Position numbers and translations under genes: made by a program. This document shows positions 42,739 through 51,806 of a DNA stretch of 64,000 nucleotides, piece by piece; position 1 is the stretch's first letter; every line of letters begins with the position of its first letter. The stretch spans positions 22,116-86,115 of the forward strand of contig NZ_JABYQT010000012.1 in assembly GCF_020075495.1 (NCBI RefSeq), in the 5' to 3' direction. The notes beneath the pieces are model-generated. The model ran no database searches and was not told the origin of the DNA. It saw only the letters and a program-made list of their open reading frames with translations. Source of the stretch: Vreelandella aquamarina. Its GTDB lineage: Bacteria > Pseudomonadota > Gammaproteobacteria > Pseudomonadales > Halomonadaceae.

Positions 42739-44067
42739 TCACCCTGGTTGGGGTAGCCTGATATGAAAGCCTGCACCCCCCAGTGTTGCGTCTTCAAGGG
42801 TCAGGCTGCCATCCTGGGCCGTAATGGCTTCGCGACTGATGGCGAGCCCCAGCCCGAAGCCGCCCGTTGCCCGGTCGCGACTTCTGTCGAGCCGATAGAA
42901 GGGCGTAAAGATATTGGTTTTTTCTTCATCAGGAATGCCGATACCATCGTCTTCCACGCTGATATGCAGCATGCCACGGGTGTAAGTGGCGGTCACCAGA
43001 ATCTGCTGCTGGCAGTAGCGCATGGCGTTACTTACTAGGTTCTGTAGCGCTCTGGCGGTCAATCGAGGCTCCAGGGTGACTAGCGAGGTGGCCTCCACAC
43101 GGATATCGAGCCTGATATTGCGCTCTTCAAGCACTTCGGCAAAGGCGCCAAGGACACTGTCCAGATACTCTTCTAGGGGTAGCGTGGTCTTTTCCAGCAC
43201 CTGGCGTGGCGACTGCAGGCGTGTATAAGAGAGAAGCTCCAGCACTAGCGCATTGAGTTCACTGACATGCGACTTCATCTCTTCGATACGCTTTTCTGCG
43301 CTGGCGGTCATGGGAGTTTCCGAGATGAGCGCCAGGCCAAATTCGAGCCGGGACAAAGGGGTGCGCAGCTCATGGGATACGGCATTGATCAAATCCCGCT
43401 GCCTTGCCAGCAGCCCTTCAAGCTCATCGGCCATGCCATCGAATACAAAGGCCAATTCTCCCAGATTCGAATGAACGGGTATCTGGGTGCGGGCATCGAG
43501 GTGCCCTTGGCCCAGCCGGTGGGCGGTTGCCTTTAGACGCTCAAGATCCTGCCAGTGAGGGCGCCACCAGAGAAACACCCCGCCCATCAAGACGGCACCG
43601 ATCAGCAGGTTCGTGAGCCAGTAGATCAGGTCGATGTCCAGCGGCAGCGCATCAGCGGAGATTTCGAGCAGTTGGCCGTCGCCAATGTAAAGACGCACTT
43701 TTTCGGGCAACCCATCGCTATCCAGGTAGGCAATCGGTTTGCCCTGCATGAGCCGGTGGCGCTCCCGTTCATCGGTATCTACCTGATCGATGGGCAGCAT
43801 ATGAAGCTGCTCTGCTGAAAACTTGGCCGCAAGCTCGGGCATCTGTTCGCTGCGCTCGTCTGGCGTCAGGCCCGCGAGTCGATCTTCGAGCAGATAAAGG
43901 ATTCCCTGGTACTGCTCGATGCCATAGCTTTCGAGCCGATGCTTGAATAAATGAATGACCAGATAGGGCGCGGCATAGGAGGCAGCGGCGTAGCTGATCA
44001 GCAAGATGAGAAACAGGCGAATCAGTATTCTAGGCATGGGGGGCGTCAGCACGATCAGGCTTCCCAT
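42739..44067 (-). CDS. Sensor histidine kinase (RstB-like)
   Basis: A 442-aa inner-membrane kinase. Two membrane helices (LIRLFLILLISYAAASYAAPYL and WLTNLLIGAVLMGGVFLWW) frame a periplasmic domain of about 110 residues. Then follow a HAMP domain, the H-box INAVSHELRTPLSRLEFG, N (LQNLVSNAMRYC), G1 (EDDGIGIPDEEK) and G2 (GGFGLGLAI) boxes. The layout and partner resemble RstB. Start uncertain: ATG at 44067 overlaps the regulator gene by 13 bp; a second ATG at 44037 begins directly before the first helix. The neighbouring efflux and arn operons suggest a role in sensing membrane-active compounds. Confidence 0.92.
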   Translation of the reverse strand: MGSLIVLTPPMPRILIRLFLILLISYAAASYAAPYLVIHLFKHRLESYGIEQYQGILYLLEDRLAGLTPDERSEQMPELAAKFSAEQLHMLPIDQVDTDERERHRLMQGKPIAYLDSDGLPEKVRLYIGDGQLLEISADALPLDIDLIYWLTNLLIGAVLMGGVFLWWRPHWQDLERLKATAHRLGQGHLDARTQIPVHSNLGELAFVFDGMADELEGLLARQRDLINAVSHELRTPLSRLEFGLALISETPMTASAEKRIEEMKSHVSELNALVLELLSYTRLQSPRQVLEKTTLPLEEYLDSVLGAFAEVLEERNIRLDIRVEATSLVTLEPRLTARALQNLVSNAMRYCQQQILVTATYTRGMLHISVEDDGIGIPDEEKTNIFTPFYRLDRSRDRATGGFGLGLAISREAITAQDGSLTLEDATLGGAGFHIRLPQPG

Positions 44068-44753
44068 TCGGTGCGGCTCATCAGATAGCCACGCCCCCAG
44101 ACGGTCTTGATCCGGCGGGGGTCATTACCCACATCCTCAAAGCGGCGCCTGAGCTTGGAAATAGCGACGTCGACCGTGCGGTCAACGCCGTTGAATTCGA
44201 TGCCGCGTACCTGCTGAAGCAACTGATCGCGGCTTTGCACTTCACCGGCGTGCCTGGCCAGTGCCACCAGTACGTTGAACTCGGCGCTGGACATGTCGAT
44301 TTCACGCCCCTGCCAGTGGACCAGGCGTTCACTCATGTCGATGTGCAGTTGCCCGATGACAATACGATCCTCCGGCGTGGTATCCGGCATGACACTGCGG
44401 CGTAGCAAGGTGCGGATGCGCGCCAGCAGCAGACGCGGCTCACAGGGCTTGGGGATATAGTCATCGGCGCCCATCTCCAGCCCCAGCACCTGGTCATAGG
44501 TGTCGTCACGCGCGGTCAGCATCAGGATCGGCAGACCCGGATAGTCGTGGCGCAACTGCTGGCAGACCTTGAGCCCATCCATGCCTGGCAGCATGATATC
44601 CAGAATGACCAGCACTGGCTTCAAACGGCGAACATGCGCACAGGCCGTATCCCCGCGCGCGGTGGTATGCACCTTGTAGCCATGCTGGCCCAGGTAGGCC
44701 GCGATCAGTTCTGCAAGCGGCGTATCGTCTTCTACAAGCAGCAGATCGCTCAT
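44055..44753 (-). CDS. OmpR-class response regulator (RstA-like)
   Basis: A 232-aa DNA-binding response regulator. The receiver has the acidic pair in LLLVEDDTPL, the phosphorylation site in VILDIMLPGMDG, the Thr in LMLTARDD and the Lys in YIPKPCEP. The winged-helix domain ends VDVAISKLRRRFE...TVWGRGYL, typical of the OmpR class. Start 44753 has AGGAG eight bases upstream; the frame open to 44831 would add residues inside the promoter region. It is transcribed away from the RND efflux operon, and its 150-bp upstream region holds the motif also found before arnB, so it is the natural candidate for the shared regulator. Confidence 0.94.
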   Translation of the reverse strand: MSDLLLVEDDTPLAELIAAYLGQHGYKVHTTARGDTACAHVRRLKPVLVILDIMLPGMDGLKVCQQLRHDYPGLPILMLTARDDTYDQVLGLEMGADDYIPKPCEPRLLLARIRTLLRRSVMPDTTPEDRIVIGQLHIDMSERLVHWQGREIDMSSAEFNVLVALARHAGEVQSRDQLLQQVRGIEFNGVDRTVDVAISKLRRRFEDVGNDPRRIKTVWGRGYLMSRTEWEA

Positions 44754-44819
44754 CGATGGACTCCTGTTCAGAAAGGCCAAGCATACCCCAGGCGCACGGC
44801 GAAACGTCCAGTTGCCAAC

Positions 44820-44877
44820 ACTTTTTAACAACTGCAGTGATGTCTTTTACATCCCCAAATGGGCGCATCGGTAGTAT
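44820..44877 (+). promoter_or_regulatory. Efflux-operon promoter with the shared regulator motif (copy A)
   Basis: ACTTTTTAACAACT (44820-44833), nine bases, TCTTTTACA (44843-44851), twenty bases, then the -10-like TAGTAT (44872-44877). The same three blocks at the same spacings occur at 49366-49423 before arnB. The ACA cores of the two upstream blocks are 21 bp apart, two helical turns, as expected for direct repeats bound by an OmpR-class regulator at an activator-dependent promoter. Transcription would start near 44884, about 20 nt before the membrane fusion protein gene. Confidence 0.82.
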
Positions 44878-44903
44878 GCCGATGACATTCACAGGGGAAA
44901 CCT

Positions 44904-46079
44904 ATGCCTGCACTGTCTCGTAAGATACCTGCCTTATCTATTTTTCTTGTAGCCAGTGCCTGCGTGCTGCTTTCTGCGTGCAGTGAACCCGCTGCTCAAG
45001 ACGAAGCTGACCCCATTCCCAGCGTGACGGTTGAAGTGCTCAAGGCAGCTCCTTTGCTGGTCACCACTGACCTGAGCGGTCGCTTGACCGCATCGCGTGT
45101 GGCAGAGGTTCGCGCGCGCGTCTCCGGTATCGTGCTGGAGCGTACCTATCAGGAAGGAAGCTTCATTGAAAAAGGCGATACACTTTTTAAGATTGACCCG
45201 GAGCCACTGCAGGTGGCGGTGGATAGCGCTCGCGCTGCACTGAACAAGGCGGAAGCCAACCGGGTGGAAGCCTCTCAAAAGGAGCAGCGCTTGCAGAGGT
45301 TGCTCGGCAATAACTCCGTCAGTCGTCAGGATTATGACAGTGCCAGGGCGCTCTCTCAGCAGGCAGCGGCGGATGTGGCCTCCGCCGAAGCCGAGCTGGC
45401 GCGCGCACGGCTTGATCTGGGGTATGCCACGGTCACGGCCCCCATCAGTGGTCGGATAGGCCGGGCGCAGGTGAGTGAAGGAGCGCTGGTCGGTCATAAC
45501 GAGGCCACGCTACTGGCGACCATACAGCAGCTCGACCCTATCTATGCAGATATCTCGCAGGCAGCCGATCAGTACACGGCAATGCGCGATGCCAATGATA
45601 CCGATAGTGCGGCTGACGATACCGAAGTGGCCTTGATGCAATCTGATGATACGCACCTGACAGGACGGCTGCTGTTCGCGGAACCATTCGTCGATCAGGG
45701 CACCGGGCAGATCATGCTGCGTAGCGAGTTTCCCAATCCGGGACTGGATCTGTTGCCGGGTGCCTTCGTGCAGGTCCGTGTACCTGTCAGGCATCTTGAA
45801 AAGGGAATTACGGTCGCTCAACGGGCAGTGCAGTTGGATGGGGCTGGCAAGCCGATGGCCATGGTGGTCAATGACGCAGGTCAGGTGGTCAGGCGCCTGC
45901 TCACGTTAGGGGGCGTCCATGACGGACGCTGGATCGTGCTTGAAGGGCTCGAGGCGGGTGAGCGTGTCATCGTGTCAGGGCTGCAGCAGATTGCGCCTGG
46001 CATGGATGTCACGGTCGAGCCGCCTTCCGATGCCACGCCGTCTTACGATGCCGCTTCCCTTGCTGGGGAGACGCTTTAA
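44904..46079 (+). CDS. RND efflux membrane fusion protein (AcrA/MexA family)
   Basis: A 391-aa periplasmic adaptor lipoprotein: signal peptide with lipobox LLSAC, then the lipoyl half-motif VSGIVLERTYQEGSFIEKGD, a coiled-coil hairpin (about 105-165, QVAVDSARAALNKAEANRVE region) and the second lipoyl half ATVTAPISGRIGRAQVSEGA. It links the inner-membrane pump to an outer-membrane channel. GGGGAAA lies six bases before the start. The stop overlaps the pump gene start (TAATG). Expression is probably activated through the motif at 44820-44877. Confidence 0.95.
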   Translation: MPALSRKIPALSIFLVASACVLLSACSEPAAQDEADPIPSVTVEVLKAAPLLVTTDLSGRLTASRVAEVRARVSGIVLERTYQEGSFIEKGDTLFKIDPEPLQVAVDSARAALNKAEANRVEASQKEQRLQRLLGNNSVSRQDYDSARALSQQAAADVASAEAELARARLDLGYATVTAPISGRIGRAQVSEGALVGHNEATLLATIQQLDPIYADISQAADQYTAMRDANDTDSAADDTEVALMQSDDTHLTGRLLFAEPFVDQGTGQIMLRSEFPNPGLDLLPGAFVQVRVPVRHLEKGITVAQRAVQLDGAGKPMAMVVNDAGQVVRRLLTLGGVHDGRWIVLEGLEAGERVIVSGLQQIAPGMDVTVEPPSDATPSYDAASLAGETL

Positions 46080-49000
46080 TGTCGCGTTTTTTTATCGAGC
46101 GCCCCGTGTTTGCCTGGGTAATTGCGCTGTTCATTATCCTTGCAGGGCTTCTCGCCCTGCCGCGTTTGCCGGTGGCCCAGTACCCAGCGGTTGCCCCGCC
46201 ACAGATTGAGCTTTCATTGACTTATCCAGGCGCCTCTGCTGAAGCCATTGATGCAGGCGTGGTCAGCCTTATCGAAGAAGAGCTCAATGGCGTTAACCAC
46301 ATGCTGTACTTTTCTTCCGAAAGCAGCCAAGGCATGGCGACGGTGTCGGTGACCTTCGAGCCAGGTACAAACTCGGAGCTTGCTCGGGTCGATATACAAA
46401 ATCGTATCAAAGGTGTGGAATCACGCCTGCCCGAAGCGGTGCGTCAGCAGGGCATTCAGGTGGAGGAGCTTTCGGCAGGCTTTTTGATGATGGTCACCCT
46501 CAGCTCGCCGGATGAATCCATGGATGAAACCGCCCTGAGCGATTATATGGTGCGTAATGTAGTCAACGAGCTCAGGCGTGTGCCGGGAGTAGGCAAGGCC
46601 CAGGTCTTCGGTGCCGAGCGCGCGATGCGTATCTGGCTCGATCTAAAGCAGTTGGCGGCTTATAACCTGACCCCCGCCGATGTCAATCAGGCGATTGCTG
46701 AACAGAATATTCAAATACCGGCAGGCAGCCTCGGGGATCTGCCCTCGGGCAGTGAGCAGGAGATCACCGCGCCGGTCGTGCTCGACGGCCAGCTTGACTC
46801 GCCTGAAGCGTTTGCTGCCATTATCCTGAAAGATGCGGGAAACGGGGCAAGTGTGACCGTGGGGGATGTCGCTCGCGTCGAAATCGGCAGTCAGAGCTAT
46901 CAATTCGGCACGCGGCTGAATGGTAAACCAGCCGTCGCGGGGGGGATTCAACTGGCACCGGGTGCCAATGCCATGAGCACGGCAACGCAGATACGCGAAC
47001 GTATGGCCGAGCTTGCCAAGCAGTTTCCTGACGGTATCGAGTACCAGATTCCGTATGATACGTCGCCGTTCGTCAAGGCCTCCATTACGCAGGTAGTCCA
47101 TACGCTGCTAGAGGCGATGGTACTGGTATTTGCTGTCATGTTTCTGTTCTTGCAGAACATACGCTATACGCTAATTCCCGCGCTGGTAGTGCCGGTGGCA
47201 CTGCTGGGCACCATGGGGTGCATGCTGGTCTTTGGTTATTCGGTCAATGTGCTGACCATGTTCGCCATGGTACTGGCCATCGGTATTCTGGTGGATGACG
47301 CCATTGTGGTGGTGGAAAACGTGGAACGGCTGATGGCAGAGCAGGGGCTTTCACCCAGGCAGGCAACCCGTCAGGCGATGAGCGAAATTTCAGGCGCCAT
47401 TATCGGCATCACCCTGGTGCTGTGTGCCGTGTTCATTCCCATGGCGTTCATGTCGGGCTCGGTCGGCGTGATCTATCGTCAGTTCTCGATGGCCATGGCG
47501 GTTTCCATCTTGTTCTCGGCGTTTCTGGCGTTGACGCTTACGCCGGCGCTGTGTGCCTCCTTGCTCAAGCCCCTGAAACCGGGCGAAGAACATCGACGCA
47601 AATATTTCTTTGACTGGTTCAACCGGCAATTCGAACGCGTGACGCGGGGCTACACTACTTGGGTTGGCCATGCCATTGGTCGCATTGGGCGGTATATGAT
47701 CGTTTATGTCGTTCTGCTGCTGGTACTGGGCTTTCTGTTCCTGCGACTCCCGTCCGCCTTCCTGCCGGTAGAGGACCAGGGTTATATCATGACGGATATT
47801 CAGCTCCCGGCAGGGGCGTCTGAAAAGCGTACCACCGACGTGGCTCGCCAGATCGAGGCGTATGGTCTCGAAGACTCGGATATCGACAGTACGCTGATCC
47901 TGCTCGGGTTCAGCTTTTCAGGATCAGGGCAGAATGCCGCCCTTGGATTTACTACGCTCAATGACTGGCAAGCGCGCAGTCGCAATGGTAGCGCCGATGC
48001 CGTTGCCGAGCGTGCCAATGGTGTGTTTGCACGCATTCGGGAAGCCGCTGTCTTTACGCTGCTACCACCTTCCATCGATGGGTTGGGCACCTCCAGTGGC
48101 TTTGAATTCCAGCTGCAGGATCGCGGTGGCCACGGCCAGGCGGCCTTGGTGGCCGCGCAGAACCAACTGCTCGAGGCGGCGGCTTCAAGCCCGATGGTCA
48201 CCAACGTTCGCGAAGCCGCCCTACCACAGACTCCCCAGGTGCGTATGGAAATCGATAGACGCAAGGCCAGCGCGTTGGGGCTTTCCTACCAGGATATCGG
48301 TACGACGCTTTCGACCGCGCTGGGGTCGTCCTATATCAATGACTTTCCCAATCATGGGCGTATGCAGCAGGTGATCGTACAGGCGGAAGGATCGCAGCGT
48401 GAGCAGGTTGAAAACCTGATGGCTTTCGAGGTGCGTAACCGTCAGGGCGATATGGTTCCTCTGTCTACCTTCACCACGGCCACGTGGGAAAATGGGCCGG
48501 GGCAAATGACGCGCTATAACGGCTATCCTTCGGTCAACATATCGGGCGAACCCGGGAGGGGCAAGAGTTCGGGGGAGGCGATGCAGGAGATCGAGCGCAT
48601 GGTAGCCGCGTTGCCCGATGGCTTCGCGCTGGAATGGACCGGATCGTCGCTTCAGGAGCGTCTTTCCGGCAATCAGGCGCCAGTGCTTCTCATGCTTTCG
48701 CTGCTGGTCGTGTTTTTATGCCTGGCCGCGCTCTATGAAAGCTGGGCAATTCCCATGTCGGTCATTCTGGTCGTCCCTCTGGGTATTGTCGGGGCCGTGC
48801 TCATGGTGAGCCTGCGAGGTATGCCTAACGATGTCTTTTTCAAGGTGGGAATGGTCACCATCATCGGACTTTCTGCCAAGAACGCGATCCTGATCATCGA
48901 GTTCGCAAGGGCATTGCACGAACAGGGACTTTCACTTGGAGATGCATGTATCAAGGCAGCCCGTCAGCGATTTCGCCCCATTATCATGACCTCCCTGGCC

Positions 49001-49189
49001 TTTATTCTTGGCGTGCTTCCGCTGGCCATCTCTACCGGGGTAAGTTCTGCCAGTCAGCGGGCTATCGGTACGGGCGTGGTCGGCGGCATGCTGAGTGCCA
49101 CGTTAGCCATCGTGTTTGTTCCGGTATTTTTCATGCTGGTAATGGGCAGCATTGCGCGCTGGCGTCAGTCCGGGGTTGACGCGAACTAG
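46079..49189 (+). CDS. RND multidrug efflux pump (AcrB/MexB family)
   Basis: A 1036-aa inner-membrane, proton-driven trimeric transporter of the HAE1 family. The N terminus MSRFFIERPVFAWVIALFII and the proton-relay region in helix 4 (MFAMVLAIGILVDDAIVVVENVERLM, with the Asp pair) are intact, and the second half has KNAILIIEFARALHEQG. Two large periplasmic loops are present. The family exports antibiotics, dyes, detergents and some peptides. No outer-membrane channel gene follows, so a TolC-type partner must be encoded elsewhere. A strong terminator follows at 49225-49262. Confidence 0.97.
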   Translation: MSRFFIERPVFAWVIALFIILAGLLALPRLPVAQYPAVAPPQIELSLTYPGASAEAIDAGVVSLIEEELNGVNHMLYFSSESSQGMATVSVTFEPGTNSELARVDIQNRIKGVESRLPEAVRQQGIQVEELSAGFLMMVTLSSPDESMDETALSDYMVRNVVNELRRVPGVGKAQVFGAERAMRIWLDLKQLAAYNLTPADVNQAIAEQNIQIPAGSLGDLPSGSEQEITAPVVLDGQLDSPEAFAAIILKDAGNGASVTVGDVARVEIGSQSYQFGTRLNGKPAVAGGIQLAPGANAMSTATQIRERMAELAKQFPDGIEYQIPYDTSPFVKASITQVVHTLLEAMVLVFAVMFLFLQNIRYTLIPALVVPVALLGTMGCMLVFGYSVNVLTMFAMVLAIGILVDDAIVVVENVERLMAEQGLSPRQATRQAMSEISGAIIGITLVLCAVFIPMAFMSGSVGVIYRQFSMAMAVSILFSAFLALTLTPALCASLLKPLKPGEEHRRKYFFDWFNRQFERVTRGYTTWVGHAIGRIGRYMIVYVVLLLVLGFLFLRLPSAFLPVEDQGYIMTDIQLPAGASEKRTTDVARQIEAYGLEDSDIDSTLILLGFSFSGSGQNAALGFTTLNDWQARSRNGSADAVAERANGVFARIREAAVFTLLPPSIDGLGTSSGFEFQLQDRGGHGQAALVAAQNQLLEAAASSPMVTNVREAALPQTPQVRMEIDRRKASALGLSYQDIGTTLSTALGSSYINDFPNHGRMQQVIVQAEGSQREQVENLMAFEVRNRQGDMVPLSTFTTATWENGPGQMTRYNGYPSVNISGEPGRGKSSGEAMQEIERMVAALPDGFALEWTGSSLQERLSGNQAPVLLMLSLLVVFLCLAALYESWAIPMSVILVVPLGIVGAVLMVSLRGMPNDVFFKVGMVTIIGLSAKNAILIIEFARALHEQGLSLGDACIKAARQRFRPIIMTSLAFILGVLPLAISTGVSSASQRAIGTGVVGGMLSATLAIVFVPVFFMLVMGSIARWRQSGVDAN

Positions 49190-49224
49190 CGAGCCCTTGA
49201 ACACACAGCCTCTTCATTGATGGC

Positions 49225-49262
49225 AAAGCCGCTACCTGCTGCCAGCAGGTAGCGGCTTTTTT
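49225..49262 (+). terminator. Terminator of the efflux operon
   Basis: A perfect 16-bp stem (AAAGCCGCTACCTGCT at 49225-49240 with its complement at 49244-49259) has a three-base loop and runs into six T. It isolates the efflux genes from arn, which therefore needs its own promoter. Confidence 0.95.
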
Positions 49263-49365
49263 ATGCGGCTTGAAACTCTCATGCAGCTTGAAAATATGCC
49301 TCGCAAGACACGTCTTGATATTGCCTGCCTGTTCAAGCCATCGAGACACACGCTTGATAGTTAAT

Positions 49366-49423
49366 ACTTTTTAACAACTTGCTCCGACTCTTTTACACCT
49401 GTCTTTATGGCAACCGCTAGTAT
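49366..49423 (+). promoter_or_regulatory. arn promoter with the shared regulator motif (copy B)
   Basis: ACTTTTTAACAACT (49366-49379), nine bases, TCTTTTACA (49389-49397), twenty bases, TAGTAT (49418-49423). It is identical in blocks and spacing to 44820-44877, while the sequence between blocks differs. Predicted transcription start is near 49430, giving a leader of about 180 nt before arnB. Confidence 0.82.
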
Positions 49424-49433
49424 TGCCTGACCC

Positions 49434-49487
49434 ATGATTATCGATAGCCGCTTCATCATATTGGCTGATTATTTTTATGCCGCCTGA
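49434..49487 (+). CDS. Possible 17-residue leader peptide of the arn operon
   Basis: An ATG at 49434, just a few bases after the predicted transcription start, opens a 17-residue frame MIIDSRFIILADYFYAA ending in TGA. There is no ribosome binding site, so it would be a leaderless start. It could equally be chance; listed because the arn leader is long and otherwise empty. Confidence 0.2.
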   Translation: MIIDSRFIILADYFYAA

Positions 49488-49611
49488 TAGCTGACGTTCG
49501 AAAAGCTCGACGGCCATGAAGATAAATTAAGAGCGCTAATGCCTGATCAGGGCTGCTTTCCATGCTGTATCAGTGCCTGTATCAGCCCATCACTTGAGTA
49601 GTGAGTACGCG

Positions 49612-50793
49612 ATGACGCCCATGCAGAACTCCTTTTTACCCTTGTGTCGACCGGCGCTGAATGACGCTGATATTGACGCCGCCGTGGCAGTGCTTCGCTC
49701 TGGATGGATCACGACCGGTGCCAAGAATGCGCAGCTTGAGCAGGATATCTGTCGACTGACCGGGGCCTCTCATGCCATTGCTCTCAGCAGTGCCACGGCC
49801 GGTATGCATCTGGCACTGCTGGCTCTGGGCATTGGGCCCGGTGATGAAGTCATTACGCCGTCCCTGACCTGGGTCTCCACCATCAACATGATCGCCCTGA
49901 CCGGGGCTACGCCGGTATTCGTGGAGGTCGATCCGGCGACGTTGATGACCACGGCCGAGCAGATCGAGGCGCTGATCACGCCCAGAACCCGACTGATCAT
50001 TCCGGTGCATTTTGCGGGCGCCTCGCTGGATCTGGATCCCATTTATGCCCTGGCAGAGCGCCACGGCATTACCGTGATCGAAGACGCAGCGCATGCGCTG
50101 GGGGCGCAGTACAAGGGCCAGCCAGTAGGGTATCGGGGGCACTGCATCTTTTCCCTTCACGCCATCAAGAACGTTACAACGGCGGAGGGTGGGGTGTTCA
50201 TCACTTCCGATCAGGCGTTGGCCGACAGGATTCGGCGTCTGAAATTCCACGGGCTTGCCGTGGATGCCTTTGATCGTGAAACCCACGGGCGCACCCCACA
50301 GGCAGAAGTGGTTGAGCCGGGATTCAAATATAACCTTCCCGACATCAGCGCTGTTCTGGCATTGGGCCAGCTGGAAAGGCTTGAGGAAATTACCGCTGCA
50401 AGACAGGCACTGGCTGATGACTACATCGAGAAATTAAGGGATATCCCCGGTATCACTCCGCTTCAAGACCCTGCCCATGATCACGAACATTGCCGGCATC
50501 TGATGGTGGTTCGTGTGGTTCCCGAAAAGGCGGGGCTTGACCGCAACCAGCTGATTGAGGCGCTCAAGGCAAGACAGATTGGCGCCGGCATTCATTTCCT
50601 GCCTGCGCATCTGCAGAAATATTACCACGATCATTACACCGCCCTTTATGCAAGGGACATGCCTTCATTGCCCCATACAACGCTGGCCGGGGGGCAGATC
50701 TGTTCGCTGCCGTTGTTTCCTGCCATGACGTCGGATGATGTGGATCGTGTGATTGGCGCGTTAAAAACGATAGTGACTCAACATGAAAAATAA
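49612..50793 (+). CDS. arnB: UDP-4-amino-4-deoxy-L-arabinose-oxoglutarate aminotransferase
   Basis: PLP-dependent enzyme making UDP-L-Ara4N from the 4-keto sugar and glutamate. Features include [42 protein letters not shown] and the PLP-binding lysine in [15 protein letters not shown]. It follows enteric ArnB closely through [17 protein letters not shown]. Start 49612 gives 393 aa; the next ATG at 49621 is also possible and the frame extends back to 49573 without a ribosome binding site. First gene of arnBCADTEF, driven by the promoter at 49366-49423. Confidence 0.96.
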   Translation: MTPMQNSFLPLCRPALNDADIDAAVAVLRSGWITTGAKNAQLEQDICRLTGASHAIALSSATAGMHLALLALGIGPGDEVITPSLTWVSTINMIALTGATPVFVEVDPATLMTTAEQIEALITPRTRLIIPVHFAGASLDLDPIYALAERHGITVIEDAAHALGAQYKGQPVGYRGHCIFSLHAIKNVTTAEGGVFITSDQALADRIRRLKFHGLAVDAFDRETHGRTPQAEVVEPGFKYNLPDISAVLALGQLERLEEITAARQALADDYIEKLRDIPGITPLQDPAHDHEHCRHLMVVRVVPEKAGLDRNQLIEALKARQIGAGIHFLPAHLQKYYHDHYTALYARDMPSLPHTTLAGGQICSLPLFPAMTSDDVDRVIGALKTIVTQHEK

Positions 50794-51793
50794 GCAGCCC
50801 ATCAACCGGGTCTCCATTGTCATCCCGGTATTCAACGAGGAGAGGACGCTCCCCGAGCTGGTTCGACGTACCACCATGGCCTGCCAGACACTCAAACAGC
50901 CCTATGAGCTGGTACTGGTCGATGACGGTAGTCAGGACCGCAGTGCGGCCATTATCGAGACGATGTCGGCCGAGGAAGACAGCCGCATTATCGGGGTCAT
51001 CCTCAATCGCAACTACGGACAGCACAATGCCATCATCGCGGGCTTTGAGCAGACCCGTGGTGACGTTGTCATCACACTCGACGCTGATCTGCAAAATCCG
51101 CCCGAAGAGATCCCACGGCTGGTGGCCAAAATCGAGGAAGGCTTTGATTCAGTCGGAACGGTACGCAAAAAGCGTCGCGACACGCTGCTGCGTCGGCTGC
51201 CGTCAAGGCTGGTCAATCGGGCTGTCAAGATGGCTACCGGGGTCGAGATGACCGACTACGGCTGCATGCTGCGAGCATATCGGCGCCACGTGGTCGACGC
51301 CATGCTCAACTGCCATGAAAGAAGCACCTTCATTCCCATTCTGGCCAACAACTTTTCCCGGCATACCACCGAGATCGACGTTCATCACGACGAACGCGCC
51401 GACGGCCATTCGAAATACAGTCCCATGAAGCTGATCAGTCTGATGTTTGATCTGTTGACCAGCATGACGACCGCACCGCTTCGCATGCTCAGCCTGCTGG
51501 GCGGCGCCATGGCGGTGTTTGGCGTGATCTTCGGCCTTTTCTTGATGGCCCTGCGATTGATGCTGGGCGCCGAGTGGGCCGGCGATGGCCTCTTTACGCT
51601 CTTTGCCATTCTCTTCGTGCTGATCGGAGCCCAGTTTATTGGCCTGGGTCTGCTGGGCGAATACATCGGCCGAATTTACTCAGACGTGCGCGCCAGACCC
51701 CGCTTTTTCGTTCAGGACCTGCTGATCGGCAAGGCCGTGCATGGCCGATCGCATGACGCTGTAACAGAAACGACCCGCCAGACGGCACATTGA
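50783..51793 (+). CDS. arnC: Undecaprenyl-phosphate Ara4FN transferase
   Basis: A 336-aa GT2-type transferase that places 4-deoxy-4-formamido-L-arabinose on undecaprenyl phosphate at the inner membrane. The GT2 domain shows [29 protein letters not shown] and the metal-binding [14 protein letters not shown]. Two C-terminal membrane helices ([19 protein letters not shown] and [27 protein letters not shown]) anchor it. The start overlaps the arnB end by 11 bp. Confidence 0.97.
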   Translation: MKNKQPINRVSIVIPVFNEERTLPELVRRTTMACQTLKQPYELVLVDDGSQDRSAAIIETMSAEEDSRIIGVILNRNYGQHNAIIAGFEQTRGDVVITLDADLQNPPEEIPRLVAKIEEGFDSVGTVRKKRRDTLLRRLPSRLVNRAVKMATGVEMTDYGCMLRAYRRHVVDAMLNCHERSTFIPILANNFSRHTTEIDVHHDERADGHSKYSPMKLISLMFDLLTSMTTAPLRMLSLLGGAMAVFGVIFGLFLMALRLMLGAEWAGDGLFTLFAILFVLIGAQFIGLGLLGEYIGRIYSDVRARPRFFVQDLLIGKAVHGRSHDAVTETTRQTAH

Positions 51794-51806
51794 AGAAGAC
51801 GACGAT

